DNA of 64,000 nucleotides from Macropodus opercularis (lineage: Eukaryota; Chordata; Actinopteri; Anabantiformes; Osphronemidae). Of the stretch, positions 1 through 8,155 are shown piece by piece (the stretch's first letter is position 1; each line of letters starts with the position of its first letter). A program made the translations under genes and the position numbers. The notes under the pieces are model-generated. The model ran no database searches and had not been told where the DNA came from. It was given only the letters and a program-made list of their open reading frames with translations. The DNA is taken from assembly GCA_030770545.1 (NCBI GenBank), contig CM061099.1:18501501-18565500 (forward strand). The letters run 5' to 3'.

Positions 1-240
1 TGAAAAAAAAGGAAACTTACGTTGAAAGGGGGTCCCAGAATGCCAGGACTATACCCCCAACCTGGCATCACACACTGGGACCATTCCCTGTCTTACAATC
101 CAATACACAAAATAAAAAAAACAATAACCTTACATTGATAGGCGATCCCAGAATGCCAGGATTTTTACTTCGACCTGGCATCGCACACTGGAACCATTTC
201 CTATCGTGCAAAATCAAGGAATTCAATTAATAAAGACTTA
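1..240. repeat. Satellite array, left edge (D and A monomers)
   Basis: Two to three ~105 bp monomers of the window-wide satellite. A D-type monomer (centre with 'actatacccccaacctgg') is followed by an A-type monomer ('atttttacttcgacctgg') and a linker variant ending in 'aattcaattaataaagactta', which leads into block U1. Both arms of the monomer hairpin are visible (GGTCCCAG...CTGGGACC and TGCCAGG...CCTGGCA). No gene is present. Confidence 0.9.
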
Positions 241-1540
241 CCTTCATAAATGCTGTCTTTTTTTCCTGGGATGTCGGGCAAAACCAAAGAGCAGTCTGCC
301 TCATAGCGGTAGCAAGGAGCCATGCATTTAGTTTGCATAGTACGCAATGATGAGGAGCGCAGCCTTGGGAACTGGCAAATTAGAAAAAGCAAAATGGAAA
401 AACATTTGAATATTCCAATTTAAGATATGTATTTCTATAAAATACTAGAAAATAAATACAATGTTAAACAATCACTGACCTAAGTGTAAAGAGGACCACA
501 AAACAGCACCAGTACATGACAACAAAACACTCCTTTCTGTAACTGCATGTTTCCCCTGTGATGCAGAGCGAAGAGGTGCCGCTACGACAGCCCGCAATCA
601 CCAAATCAACCATATACTGAAGCGAAAGCACAACAGGTTTTGTCCAATCTTCACTCATTTCTTTAGAAAACATGTTAAATACTAGCTATTGTCTTTTACT
701 GAACAATATTAGCATACTTACTACACTGAAAAAGGTGCTCACAGCAAAATACACACATCTAAAGTGTTCTAGCATCTATAGTCCCTCTTCAACCAATGAC
801 CCAAACAACTTTCACGGGATTAAAAACGGCAGAAAATTACCTCTGCAAATTGGCTAATGTGTCTCACGCTAAATGCTAATGCTACCTGGTTACCGTTACT
901 AAGGACAAACTTAAACCTAAACTTAGTAAACATAGCACCCTAAGTGGATAAAATACATTTTCGATTATATGGATAATATTCCTAAAACAATGCTGGCATA
1001 CTGTGATAAATCCGATCACTGAGTCCATACTCACTTTGGAAGATGATGCACTTTATCGTCCCGCCTGACCGCTCTACGTCTGTCTCTTCTTTGGCTCCTC
1101 ACGACATCCCAGTACAAACGACCAGTCCGCCCCCTAGCGGTAGCTACCAGTCTTGCATTTAGTTTACGTGGCATGCAATGACGTGGAGCGTAGCCCTGGG
1201 AACTAGTACATTAGACAAAGCAAAAATGGAAAACATTTGAATATTCCACTTTAAATTATGCATTTCTGAAATATATTTAAAACTAAATATAAACACTGAC
1301 AGGGCGGCCCAAATGCTTAAGAAATTATCAGTGACACCACTATGACCACAAAACAGCATGAGTACATGACAACAAAATACTGGCGTTTCTGTGATTGCAT
1401 GTGTGTGATGCAGAGCCACAATAGAGGCCGCTACGTCAGCCCACAATCACCACATCAACCATATAATGAAGCTAAGCACAACAGCTGTCGCCGGTGCTTC
1501 ACTTACAGGACTTGCTTAGAAAATATGTTAAATAGCAATG
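241..1540. repeat. 1.3 kb dispersed block U1
   Basis: First of nine near-identical ~1,300 bp blocks embedded in the satellite. It has an internal duplication: about 241-690 and about 1078-1535 align to each other with many substitutions (shared landmarks 'gcatttagttt', 'catttgaatattcca', 'acaaaacagca', 'atgttaaata'). A middle section at about 690-1077 is not duplicated. The second half carries CCGCTAGGGGGCGG on the minus strand (1127-1140), a close fit to the CTCF core. Short ORFs of 61-95 codons recur in every copy, but this follows from recent duplication, so I do not call them genes. The terminal 'gaccattcc' resumes the satellite. Confidence 0.85.
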
Positions 1541-1771
1541 GACCATTCCTTGACTCACAATGAAAAAAAAGGAAACTTACATTGATAGGGGGTCCCAGAA
1601 TGCCAGGATTTTTACTTCGAATCGGCATCACACACTGAGACCATTTCCTATCGTGCAACATAAAATGAAGAAAGTAATTAATAAAAACTTACCATTACAG
1701 GGTGGCCAATAGTTCCAGCATTTGTCTTAGGACCTGCAAAACACGCTTTGACCATTCCCTAACATACAATG
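1541..1771. repeat. Satellite array between U1 and the provirus
   Basis: A C-type monomer tail, an A monomer with the variant 'acttcgaatcggcatcac', then most of a B monomer ('gggtggccaatagttccagc...'). The B monomer is broken at 1771 by the provirus and resumes at 18990, which shows that the retrovirus inserted into a pre-existing array. Confidence 0.9.
1768..1771. repeat. Target site duplication, left copy (AATG)
   Basis: AATG here and at 18990-18993 flank the TG...CA ends of the provirus. Intact B monomers elsewhere read 'catacaatgtaatac' with a single AATG, so the empty site can be seen directly. A 4 bp duplication is typical of several retroviral genera, including gammaretroviruses and foamy viruses. 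Confidence 0.95.
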
Positions 1772-2260
1772 TGTTTGTTACCCTGACCCTCTAGTACAAG
1801 AGAGTAGGCCAGCCCTCACATTAAAGTGGTTAATTTATCAGCCTGCCTGGGGTTTAACAGTACAGGTTTCTATTCTAGGCTGAGGCGAAGGAATTCATCC
1901 AGCTAATTCACTACCTTCTTCCCAGTGTCCCCCCTGCTTGCGCTAACATCAGCACCTGTATAGACCAGAAAATTACAGATACCAATGAGTCACCCTGGTT
2001 AACGGCAGCTTCCTTCTTAAAGTAACAGTTGTTGTGGTTGCTGGAATAAGTTTTGGTGATAAGTATACTTTTACCACACAGGAGGTGTTAATTTCGGGTC
2101 TAGACTAAACCGACAAGAGCTTTCATCATGTGAGCCTGGCTTAGTCACACACGATCGGATACTTTTACGTCAACGAGGAGAGGCTACGAGCACTTTGAAG
2201 AAACCCTTATTAAAGACAATTAAGGCAAGGAAGCTTTTACTTTAACTGCAGATGTGGTAC

Positions 2261-2266
2261 TTTATT
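2261..2266 (-). promoter_or_regulatory. Polyadenylation signal AATAAA in 3' LTR
   Basis: The plus strand reads TTTATT, giving AATAAA in proviral sense, inside CTAAATAAAGTACC. It lies about 400 nt downstream of the TATA box, as expected near the R/U5 boundary. Cleavage would fall roughly 15-25 nt further on, near 2240. The same site is at 17581-17586 in the 5' LTR. Confidence 0.7.
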
Positions 2267-2667
2267 TAGCAGATGCAAAAGCTAACAGCAAGTAATAAAA
2301 ATTGATTAAAATATCAAGATTACACTGTATTGAGTATATAGGTAACTATTCTTGCCCTATGGTGCTACTCTACTCACAACCCCTTTTGAAGTCTAAGGCT
2401 GGTTGAAGAGTGGGCACGACACAGGTGTGAAGATTGTTGGCTGAGAGTCTCTGGGTTGGAAACTGAGGCCCAGCTGTAGATCTTCTCCGTGATGCTTCAT
2501 GCTCCGTCATGCGCCGGGGCAAAACTGCACAAGGGGCAGTCAGGCCGTGAGGCCGATTTCTGCTTTGGATCTCCTCTCTTCCACTGCTTCTCAGTTTTTT
2601 GGTTCAGACTGACAGAGGGTCCCCCTGCAACAGTGAGCAATCTGCCCAACCAGCCAAAATCCAGGAT

Positions 2668-2674
2668 TTTTATA
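2668..2674 (-). promoter_or_regulatory. Probable TATA box (3' LTR copy)
   Basis: TATAAAA in proviral sense, followed by AT, about 1 kb from the LTR start. It is the best TATA match that leaves a reasonable R length before AATAAA. A weaker TATAAAG near 3157 would imply an R region of nearly 900 nt and is less likely. Confidence 0.6.
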
Positions 2675-3227
2675 CTAAATTTTAGCTATGTCATCTTCCT
2701 GTCTCCTCCTTAATCATAAACATAAAATCACATCTGTAGCATCATTGGTGGTTTACAGGCACAGTAAGTTGATGCTTAGCGCGTGTTCAACCTTCATCAA
2801 CCAATGGCAGGACAGTATTCACACGTGAACAGACATGATCTAATCCCCGTCTCATCCCTGGTCAGAGATGCTGTTCTTCATGTTCTTCCCATCCCCCATC
2901 ACATCCTCCTGGCCCTTCTGGTACTTTCCACCGGCCCTGTACTTCCTTAATATTTAGCTGATGCACACAGAAATTATTTTGATTGACCTTTTACTTCATT
3001 CATTTAACACTTTTGAGCGTTGTTTCAACCTGGTCACAGTTCATCTGATTTCATCCTTAAAAATCAAACACATTTGATTAACAAACATCATTTTTGTTAA
3101 GGAATCAGCAATAGTAATTATTTTGAGTACTTATAAACTCATCACATTGCTATACTTTATAACAATCATCATAAGTATAGTGTAAAATCATATAGTTGAG
3201 TACAATTATGGTTTAACTATTAAAACT

Positions 3228-4259
3228 TCAAACTTCATCTAAAATTTCCCACTCTCCTAACAAACTGTTTGCTTGCACAGACTTCTCTCCCTTCTCTCTA
3301 TTTTTGGGTTCTGATGTTCCTAACTTTGGTGACATGCAGCCGACTTCCATCACAACTTCTTTTTCCTCTAGCTGCTGCTGGGGTCGCACCGCCCTCTCCA
3401 TGGCAACCACTCTCTCAGGGGATATCTGCTTAGGATGATCATGTTGTTTCCTCTGTAAAGGCTTTCTATAACGCATATTTTGCCCCTGCTCACTCCATCT
3501 GCTCCTTTTAGGACAGACAGGCTCTTGCTCGGCATTTCCCTTTTCTTCCTTCTCGCTCTGAGGCTGATAAGGCCTGAAATGCTTACACAGCTCCTCACAG
3601 GGTGCTTCCTCATTTCTTTGTTGTAATTTACCCATACCCTCGATGTCCATTTCTCTGGGCTCATCGACACCCCCTCCATGGACTCGAAGGTATGGGTTGC
3701 ACCTGCTGTCCTCCCCGGGTGGCATCCTGAGCCCTCTGGCAGACACTGCAACATCTCTGTACTGAATCCAGGAAACTCCCTCTGGCTCATCAACTTTCCT
3801 CCAGATCATAGCCCCATTGGGAAGATGCACAGTGTAGATCTTAATTTTCTGTCCCAGAGTCCACTCCTTCACATTCACAGGGCAGTAGGTCAGCTTCCCA
3901 TACGAGGTGGGCTGAATCGACAGACAGCCTTGGCCTCTGCGACTTTTCACAGATGTTCGAATGCAACGGCCTTTTCTCTCTAAAATCATCAAAATGTCGT
4001 CATCATCTAATCCCAAACAAGTGTTTCCAGGGGAGCGTAGCACTCCAATGATGTCATGCATTCCTGTGTTGTCAATGCAGCTAGAGCATTTGACTCCGGC
4101 ATCTGTCACCCACAGGCTTCCACTTTTCTCGGGAGAGAATCCACAGGTAGTGCAACTGGTATTAGTCTGTGAACAAACAGCAGGCCGTTGATTACTTTGT
4201 GTGATTACATTTCTTAAGCGTTTGCAAGCAAAGCCAGCCCTTTTTCTTTCAGAGCAATT
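3228..4259 (-). CDS. ORF D: accessory protein overlapping U3 of the 3' LTR, candidate regulator
   Basis: The frame is open from 4259, just after the TAA-TGA that closes ORF C, to a stop at 3228 inside the LTR. There is no ATG near its start; the first internal ATG is near 4058, so it is probably reached by splicing. A good acceptor, CTGCTGTTTGTTCACAG, ends at 4167 and would open the exon in frame. The N-terminal part is Cys-rich (several CxxC-like pairs), suggesting metal binding. The frame then runs through the polypurine tract as His-Gly-Gly-Gly-Val and into U3. The LTR-encoded half is polar and probably disordered. It has a basic stretch (PKRSRW...RYRKPLQRKQ) that could be a nuclear signal or nucleic-acid-binding motif, and an acidic-hydrophobic C-terminus (GEWEILDEV) resembling an activation motif. 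Position and layout recall foamy virus Tas or MMTV Sag, but no homology is shown. Role unknown. Confidence 0.65.
   Translation of the reverse strand, partial: NCSERKRAGFACKRLRNVITQSNQRPAVCSQTNTSCTTCGFSPEKSGSLWVTDAGVKCSSCIDNTGMHDIIGVLRSPGNTCLGLDDDDILMILERKGRCIRTSVKSRRGQGCLSIQPTSYGKLTYCPVNVKEWTLGQKIKIYTVHLPNGAMIWRKVDEPEGVSWIQYRDVAVSARGLRMPPGEDSRCNPYLRVHGGGVDEPREMDIEGMGKLQQRNEEAPCEELCKHFRPYQPQSEKEEKGNAEQEPVCPKRSRWSEQGQNMRYRKPLQRKQHDHPKQISPERVVAMERAVRPQQQLEEKEVVMEVGCMSPKLGTSEPKNREKGEKSVQANSLLGEWEILDEV
3670..3677 (-). other. Polypurine tract (plus-strand primer site)
   Basis: GGAGGGGG in proviral sense lies directly against the TG of the 3' LTR. It is short but in exactly the right place. It also codes the Gly run of ORF D, so it is constrained both as primer and as coding sequence. 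Confidence 0.85.
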
Positions 4260-4262
4260 TCA

Positions 4263-5069
4263 TTATTGAGAGACCCCCCTCACAGCTGGAATTGCCAACT
4301 CCTCATAGATATGCTCCACTCTTTGAACTCTCGGGGGAGGCATAGGTCGAACAAACTGAATGGGACGGTCAGGCTGTGTCCCCGCTGCAGAATCTTCACT
4401 GGCCGGCTGGGGGAATAAATAGCCATACAAAATGAACCACAAAATCAGTGGAAGATTCGTGGTGCACTTCAGCAGGCACATAACGCTCAACGCTCCCCAA
4501 CCTATTCCCCAGACACAGAGGCGAACCAGCTTCTTCACCCAAATTGCGGCTTTGTTGGTGCGCAGCTGAAGCACTTGTGTCATCATGTAGGACAGTAGCC
4601 CGATCACAATCAGTCCTTCTGCCCCGAGGTTCACCCAATACATGTACTCTGACCACAGTGAAGCCACATCCAGTGATAACCAGCCGGTTAACACGATGCC
4701 TCTGACCAGGCCTTGTTTGGTAGTATCCACTCTCATGCGGCCGAGCATGAAAGCTACGAACCAGGAGGTTGTGTAGTCCATCCGGCGTTGCAGAATATTC
4801 TTCACTACCACATGGAGAGCACCTTCCAGTAGGCCGATTACCCGAAGGGCATGGTTCATGGTCCACGACCCCGTACAGCAGTATATCAGCCAAATGAGCT
4901 CCAAAATCACAAATTCAGCTGTACTTACGCCTGTATTGGGGTTAATGGTTGAGTTGGCAGTGGTCATAGCATCAGGCAGGGTGACATTCAGCCAGGATGT
5001 TGTCCAAACACCTGTGCTAGGCTGCAGGCTGTTTGTCCAGGATTTCTTGCATGGAGGGTTAGTAGTCAT
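4263..5069 (-). CDS. ORF C: 268 aa multi-pass membrane protein
   Basis: ATG at 5069, TAA at 4263, starting 81 nt after the env stop. The N-terminal ~50 residues are polar with two N-glycosylation sequons (Asn28, Asn39). Hydrophobic segments follow at about residues 51-66, 74-90, 121-139, 144-168, 180-201 and 206-219, with a weaker one near 102-110, so five to seven membrane spans are likely. The C-terminal tail (220-268) is polar, has a PPP run and ends near YEEL (255-258), a YxxL-type sorting signal. I recognise no family. Polytopic proteins are rare in retroviruses, so a viroporin, a transporter-like host capture or a trafficking modulator are all open. It is likely expressed from a spliced RNA. 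The frame is immediately followed by a second stop (TGA) and then ORF D in the same frame. Confidence 0.75.
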   Translation of the reverse strand: MTTNPPCKKSWTNSLQPSTGVWTTSWLNVTLPDAMTTANSTINPNTGVSTAEFVILELIWLIYCCTGSWTMNHALRVIGLLEGALHVVVKNILQRRMDYTTSWFVAFMLGRMRVDTTKQGLVRGIVLTGWLSLDVASLWSEYMYWVNLGAEGLIVIGLLSYMMTQVLQLRTNKAAIWVKKLVRLCVWGIGWGALSVMCLLKCTTNLPLILWFILYGYLFPQPASEDSAAGTQPDRPIQFVRPMPPPRVQRVEHIYEELAIPAVRGVSQ

Positions 5070-5150
5070 GATGAGGTTATCTCTCTTGCTTCTGATGTTT
5101 GCTCGTCAGGGTCAGGGCTGAATGAGGATAGCACTTCCGTACATCCTTTC

Positions 5151-7379
5151 TTAAAGAGGGTTAAAACCCTCCTCTTCCAGGAGGAGTCTGAGCTCCTCCC
5201 TCGTCAGTGGCGTAGTTTCCCGTTTTCTCCTCCTGCATGCTGATTGGAAAACCCCTTTAAGACTTCCCCAGGTAAGCAACACGACGATCAGCAGGCCCAA
5301 TCCCATAAACATATAGGGCACCATTTTCTTCATAACATCACTCAGTTGATTAACCACAGTGAATGCTCCTTCTTCAATTTTGCCGACAACCTCTTCTGGA
5401 ATTTCAACAATTCCTTCCAGAATCGTTCTCCCAAACAATTCAGTCACGGTGCAGTCATGATTTCCACACTTTAACCATACCTCTTGAGGTTGCTCACATG
5501 TGCCGTTGTTAAACATGTTGTTCGGTCCCAACCAGTCGTACCCTTCCTCCTCCTTGCCGTCACACAGACTCTTCCTGAAGGCGTGTCCCTCCATTCGCGT
5601 CTGTTCAGCCCTTCCTACGAAGGGCACAATCTGGCTCGCAATGTGTCGTCTTTCGGCCATTGGACCTAACAGAGCCTTAGCACATCCTCTATTCCACAAA
5701 TCAGTGGCTCGCTGCCACATATGGTCCTTCCTTTTTACTCTGGTCAGATTGTCATGCATGTAAATGTTGTTTTTCACCCATTTCGCGCCCTGCTTAAAGG
5801 TGTTGTAGCCGCCATCGTACCATTGCTCACAGGTTGTTCCCCATCCGGGGATCTCTCCACAGGGTTTTCGGGATAATTCTATGGTGCAGGTGCTGTTGGT
5901 TTTATCACAGATCATTTTCCAGGGTCTTGGGGTCACAGTAACTCTCGGTCTGAATCCTGTCCAGCCGTACCACTCCACCAGTCCATCGCCCAGGGAATAG
6001 ACAGTTGACAAATACTGGTATTTCACCCAGTAATTGGTTGTTAATGTGAGACAGGGCAGAACCCATGCCTTCACTTCATTTTCCTGCAGGCCCCACCAGG
6101 TTTTTTCTGTGACTCGATGGAAGTGCTCCACCCAAGCCTGCAATGCACCTTTAAGGGTTTTGTGCTTCTTTAGCCTGGTACAGTCATATGTCCAGTATCC
6201 AGATTCCCATGCGCTAACTTGGATTATTTCACATCTTGGTGACACCCAGTCGTACTTAGTGCCTCCACCCATTTCAAAATCTGTGTTATTTAGTTCGTCA
6301 AACATCCTACTAACAGCACACTCGTCAATCTTGGCAAAATCTCCTTTAGGTGCCGCCCACAACTCTTCTGGTGTGGGTATTTTTTGTACATACATTTCAG
6401 TGTGCGTTGGGCCGAATAGGTGATCTCCCGTAATGGATGTTATAGCTTGTTCACTCGCAGTTAAATGGGCGACTCTTCTTTTCCATATCCATGGCAAAGT
6501 GTCGTTTAACCATTCTTCATAAAACACCGTTCCAGCTAAGCCCATCTCAGTAACTTGACTTAGCACCAAGTAGCTCTCGGCATTGCACACAATCGGTCCT
6601 AGGCTCCACATGCAGGGATCCAGCTTAAAAGCTTTCTCCTTCAAACATTTGTGGAGCTGGGTTGTCAGTTGTCGTACGATCCTAGGGGGTTTCCAGGGGT
6701 TAATCCTTACGGTGTGATTCCTTAGAATCTCCGCGCTAACTCCTGATTGGTTTATTTTCTCCAAACCTGGGTCATTTGCTCTTGTAAGGTTTTCATCGCA
6801 GGTTAGGTTTAGATTTCCCATGAATGTGGTAGGCACAGGAATTAACTGATGACACTTGTGCTTCTGGAAAGGAGCGGGTTCGGTTATTTCTTCCTTCCAG
6901 TACATGATGTCCAGCTCCGAAACACAGGTCTGTGTGTAATACCATTGTGGATTCTGCCCATACACCTGGATCCAATTCACCCTGACGTCTCTGGTTTCTT
7001 GTTTACGCAGGACGATCCAATACAGCAGCAGGTTTTCCTCGTTCGTTTTCATCTCCTCCAATATACCACTTCCAGGGGTATAGAGTTTCTCACTGAATCC
7101 AGGCCATAATTCTGAAACGTTGAATTCATTCACTAGCTGTCTGATGAGGGTATGATTATCCTGATTTCCCTCGTGAGTCGTCACCAGCCTCTCAATCCTC
7201 CAGCATGTTTGGTTGTAGGTTTTAGTTGACAGGTAACTTATTCGTAGGTGTTTGCGTTCCCATTGGCTGTCTCCTAAGTAGTATAGGATAGTGAGGACCA
7301 ACACAGCCCCCACTACTCCCACAACCACCTTGGTTTTAGTCCATCTTGGAGAATAATACTTTAGTCTCCCCGCCATCAT
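5151..7379 (-). CDS. env: env: envelope glycoprotein precursor (742 aa)
   Basis: Tandem ATG codons at 7379 and 7376; TAA at 5151. Residues about 18-35 form a hydrophobic segment after a basic N-terminus, a signal peptide or signal anchor. A large ectodomain follows with about twelve N-glycosylation sequons and many Cys and Trp. A furin-type site RVKR (about 547-550) would divide a ~550 residue surface subunit from a ~190 residue transmembrane subunit. A membrane helix lies at about 686-707, followed by a 35 residue cytoplasmic tail with a basic RRRKR cluster and an acidic-leucine end. I do not see the CX6CC motif or the CKS17-like segment common in gammaretrovirus-type transmembrane subunits. 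The post-cleavage N-terminus is not strongly hydrophobic, so the fusion peptide is unclear. The frame is intact. Identification rests on position, size, cleavage site and anchor, not on a recognised homologue. Confidence 0.88.
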   Translation of the reverse strand: MMAGRLKYYSPRWTKTKVVVGVVGAVLVLTILYYLGDSQWERKHLRISYLSTKTYNQTCWRIERLVTTHEGNQDNHTLIRQLVNEFNVSELWPGFSEKLYTPGSGILEEMKTNEENLLLYWIVLRKQETRDVRVNWIQVYGQNPQWYYTQTCVSELDIMYWKEEITEPAPFQKHKCHQLIPVPTTFMGNLNLTCDENLTRANDPGLEKINQSGVSAEILRNHTVRINPWKPPRIVRQLTTQLHKCLKEKAFKLDPCMWSLGPIVCNAESYLVLSQVTEMGLAGTVFYEEWLNDTLPWIWKRRVAHLTASEQAITSITGDHLFGPTHTEMYVQKIPTPEELWAAPKGDFAKIDECAVSRMFDELNNTDFEMGGGTKYDWVSPRCEIIQVSAWESGYWTYDCTRLKKHKTLKGALQAWVEHFHRVTEKTWWGLQENEVKAWVLPCLTLTTNYWVKYQYLSTVYSLGDGLVEWYGWTGFRPRVTVTPRPWKMICDKTNSTCTIELSRKPCGEIPGWGTTCEQWYDGGYNTFKQGAKWVKNNIYMHDNLTRVKRKDHMWQRATDLWNRGCAKALLGPMAERRHIASQIVPFVGRAEQTRMEGHAFRKSLCDGKEEEGYDWLGPNNMFNNGTCEQPQEVWLKCGNHDCTVTELFGRTILEGIVEIPEEVVGKIEEGAFTVVNQLSDVMKKMVPYMFMGLGLLIVVLLTWGSLKGVFQSACRRRKRETTPLTREELRLLLEEEGFNPL

Positions 7380-7504
7380 GATCCTCCTCTCATCTCTCCT
7401 CTTGAGTCACAGTCGTCTTATCCGTTATCCGCAAGGCTTTAAATCGTAGTCAGTGTCGTAGCTCCTCCTTCCTCATGCACCGCCTACTTCCTTCTATGTT
7501 ACTT

Positions 7505-8155
7505 TTATATTTCCATTGTGGGGCCGTCTGTCGCCCAGTTTATTGCCAATTTCTTGCCTTCGTTGTCTTTTTTAATCTTTTCCCATCGTCTTTGGCTCTC
7601 ACGTAGCTGTAACTGTGCCTCTGAATACACAGCTTCTACCAGAGTTGAGTTTTCTTCAGCTGATATGCAGAGTTGTGGTCTCCCTCCAGCATTGATTACA
7701 CATACAGCTCCAATGTGCACTTTAACTTCATCCCACTTTTGTTTGAGCGTAGACTGGTAATTTTCACGGCACACATAGATTTTACCTTTGCTGTTAGGTA
7801 ATCCTCTCAGCAGATTTCCAACTCTTGGAGAGGACGACCATACTGGCACTCTGGCAACCAGAATCTCAATGTATGAATCAACTTCTCCGGCATCAGGTGA
7901 ACTTTGAAGTATTGCAGTTATCATCCTTTCCTCTATCAGGGTGTGGTTTATCCAGCAAGTTAAAGGCATTATCCTCACCGTAATTTCAATTCCTTGGTAA
8001 TATGTACAATAGTCAAACATGAACAGGGGTAGGTATGGTGCTGAAAGGTTAATTTCAAATCTTCTAGGAATTGTGGTGCATTCGTAAGGTGCTTGAACCC
8101 AATTCAGCCATTTCCGCATTCTTCTCACTCGTCTATTTAGATGGCGATTTGGCAT
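7505..8155 (-). CDS. ORF B: 216 aa protein of unknown function, between pol and env
   Basis: ATG at 8155, stop at 7505. A GTG one codon upstream (8158) is not a likely eukaryotic start. The first codons overlap the end of ORF A by about 20 nt in another frame, and this is the only proviral ORF not in the frame shared by the others. The N-terminus is strongly basic (RHLNRRVRRMRKW). The middle is beta-rich with aromatic residues and a few Cys, and the C-terminal third is helical and charged. A short motif (YQGI then alternating hydrophobics then PLT) resembles one near the end of ORF A. There is no signal peptide or membrane helix. I do not recognise a family; position is similar to vif-type accessory genes. 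Confidence 0.65.
   Translation of the reverse strand: MPNRHLNRRVRRMRKWLNWVQAPYECTTIPRRFEINLSAPYLPLFMFDYCTYYQGIEITVRIMPLTCWINHTLIEERMITAILQSSPDAGEVDSYIEILVARVPVWSSSPRVGNLLRGLPNSKGKIYVCRENYQSTLKQKWDEVKVHIGAVCVINAGGRPQLCISAEENSTLVEAVYSEAQLQLRESQRRWEKIKKDNEGKKLAINWATDGPTMEI

Larger units (their letters stand above)
1772..3669 (-). repeat. 3' LTR
   Basis: 1,898 bp. In proviral sense it starts TGTCGATGAG at 3669 and ends AACAAACA at 1772. It matches 17092-18989 at a constant offset of 15,320; reading both copies through I found no difference. Inferred layout: U3 about 3669-2640, R about 2640-2240, U5 about 2240-1772, based on the TATA box at 2668-2674 and AATAAA at 2261-2266. U3 contains the last ~147 codons of ORF D (to 3228). 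A 74-codon plus-strand ORF at 2489-2713 is antisense to the proviral transcript and is probably chance. Confidence 0.96.

Noticed and set aside
2489..2713. 74-codon ORF on the plus strand of the LTR (also 17809-18033)
   Set aside because: Antisense to the proviral transcript across the TATA/R region; no recognisable protein.
3151..3160. Alternative TATA box at about 3157 in the LTR
   Set aside because: It would leave a nearly 900 nt R region before AATAAA; the 2668-2674 site is a better match and spacing.
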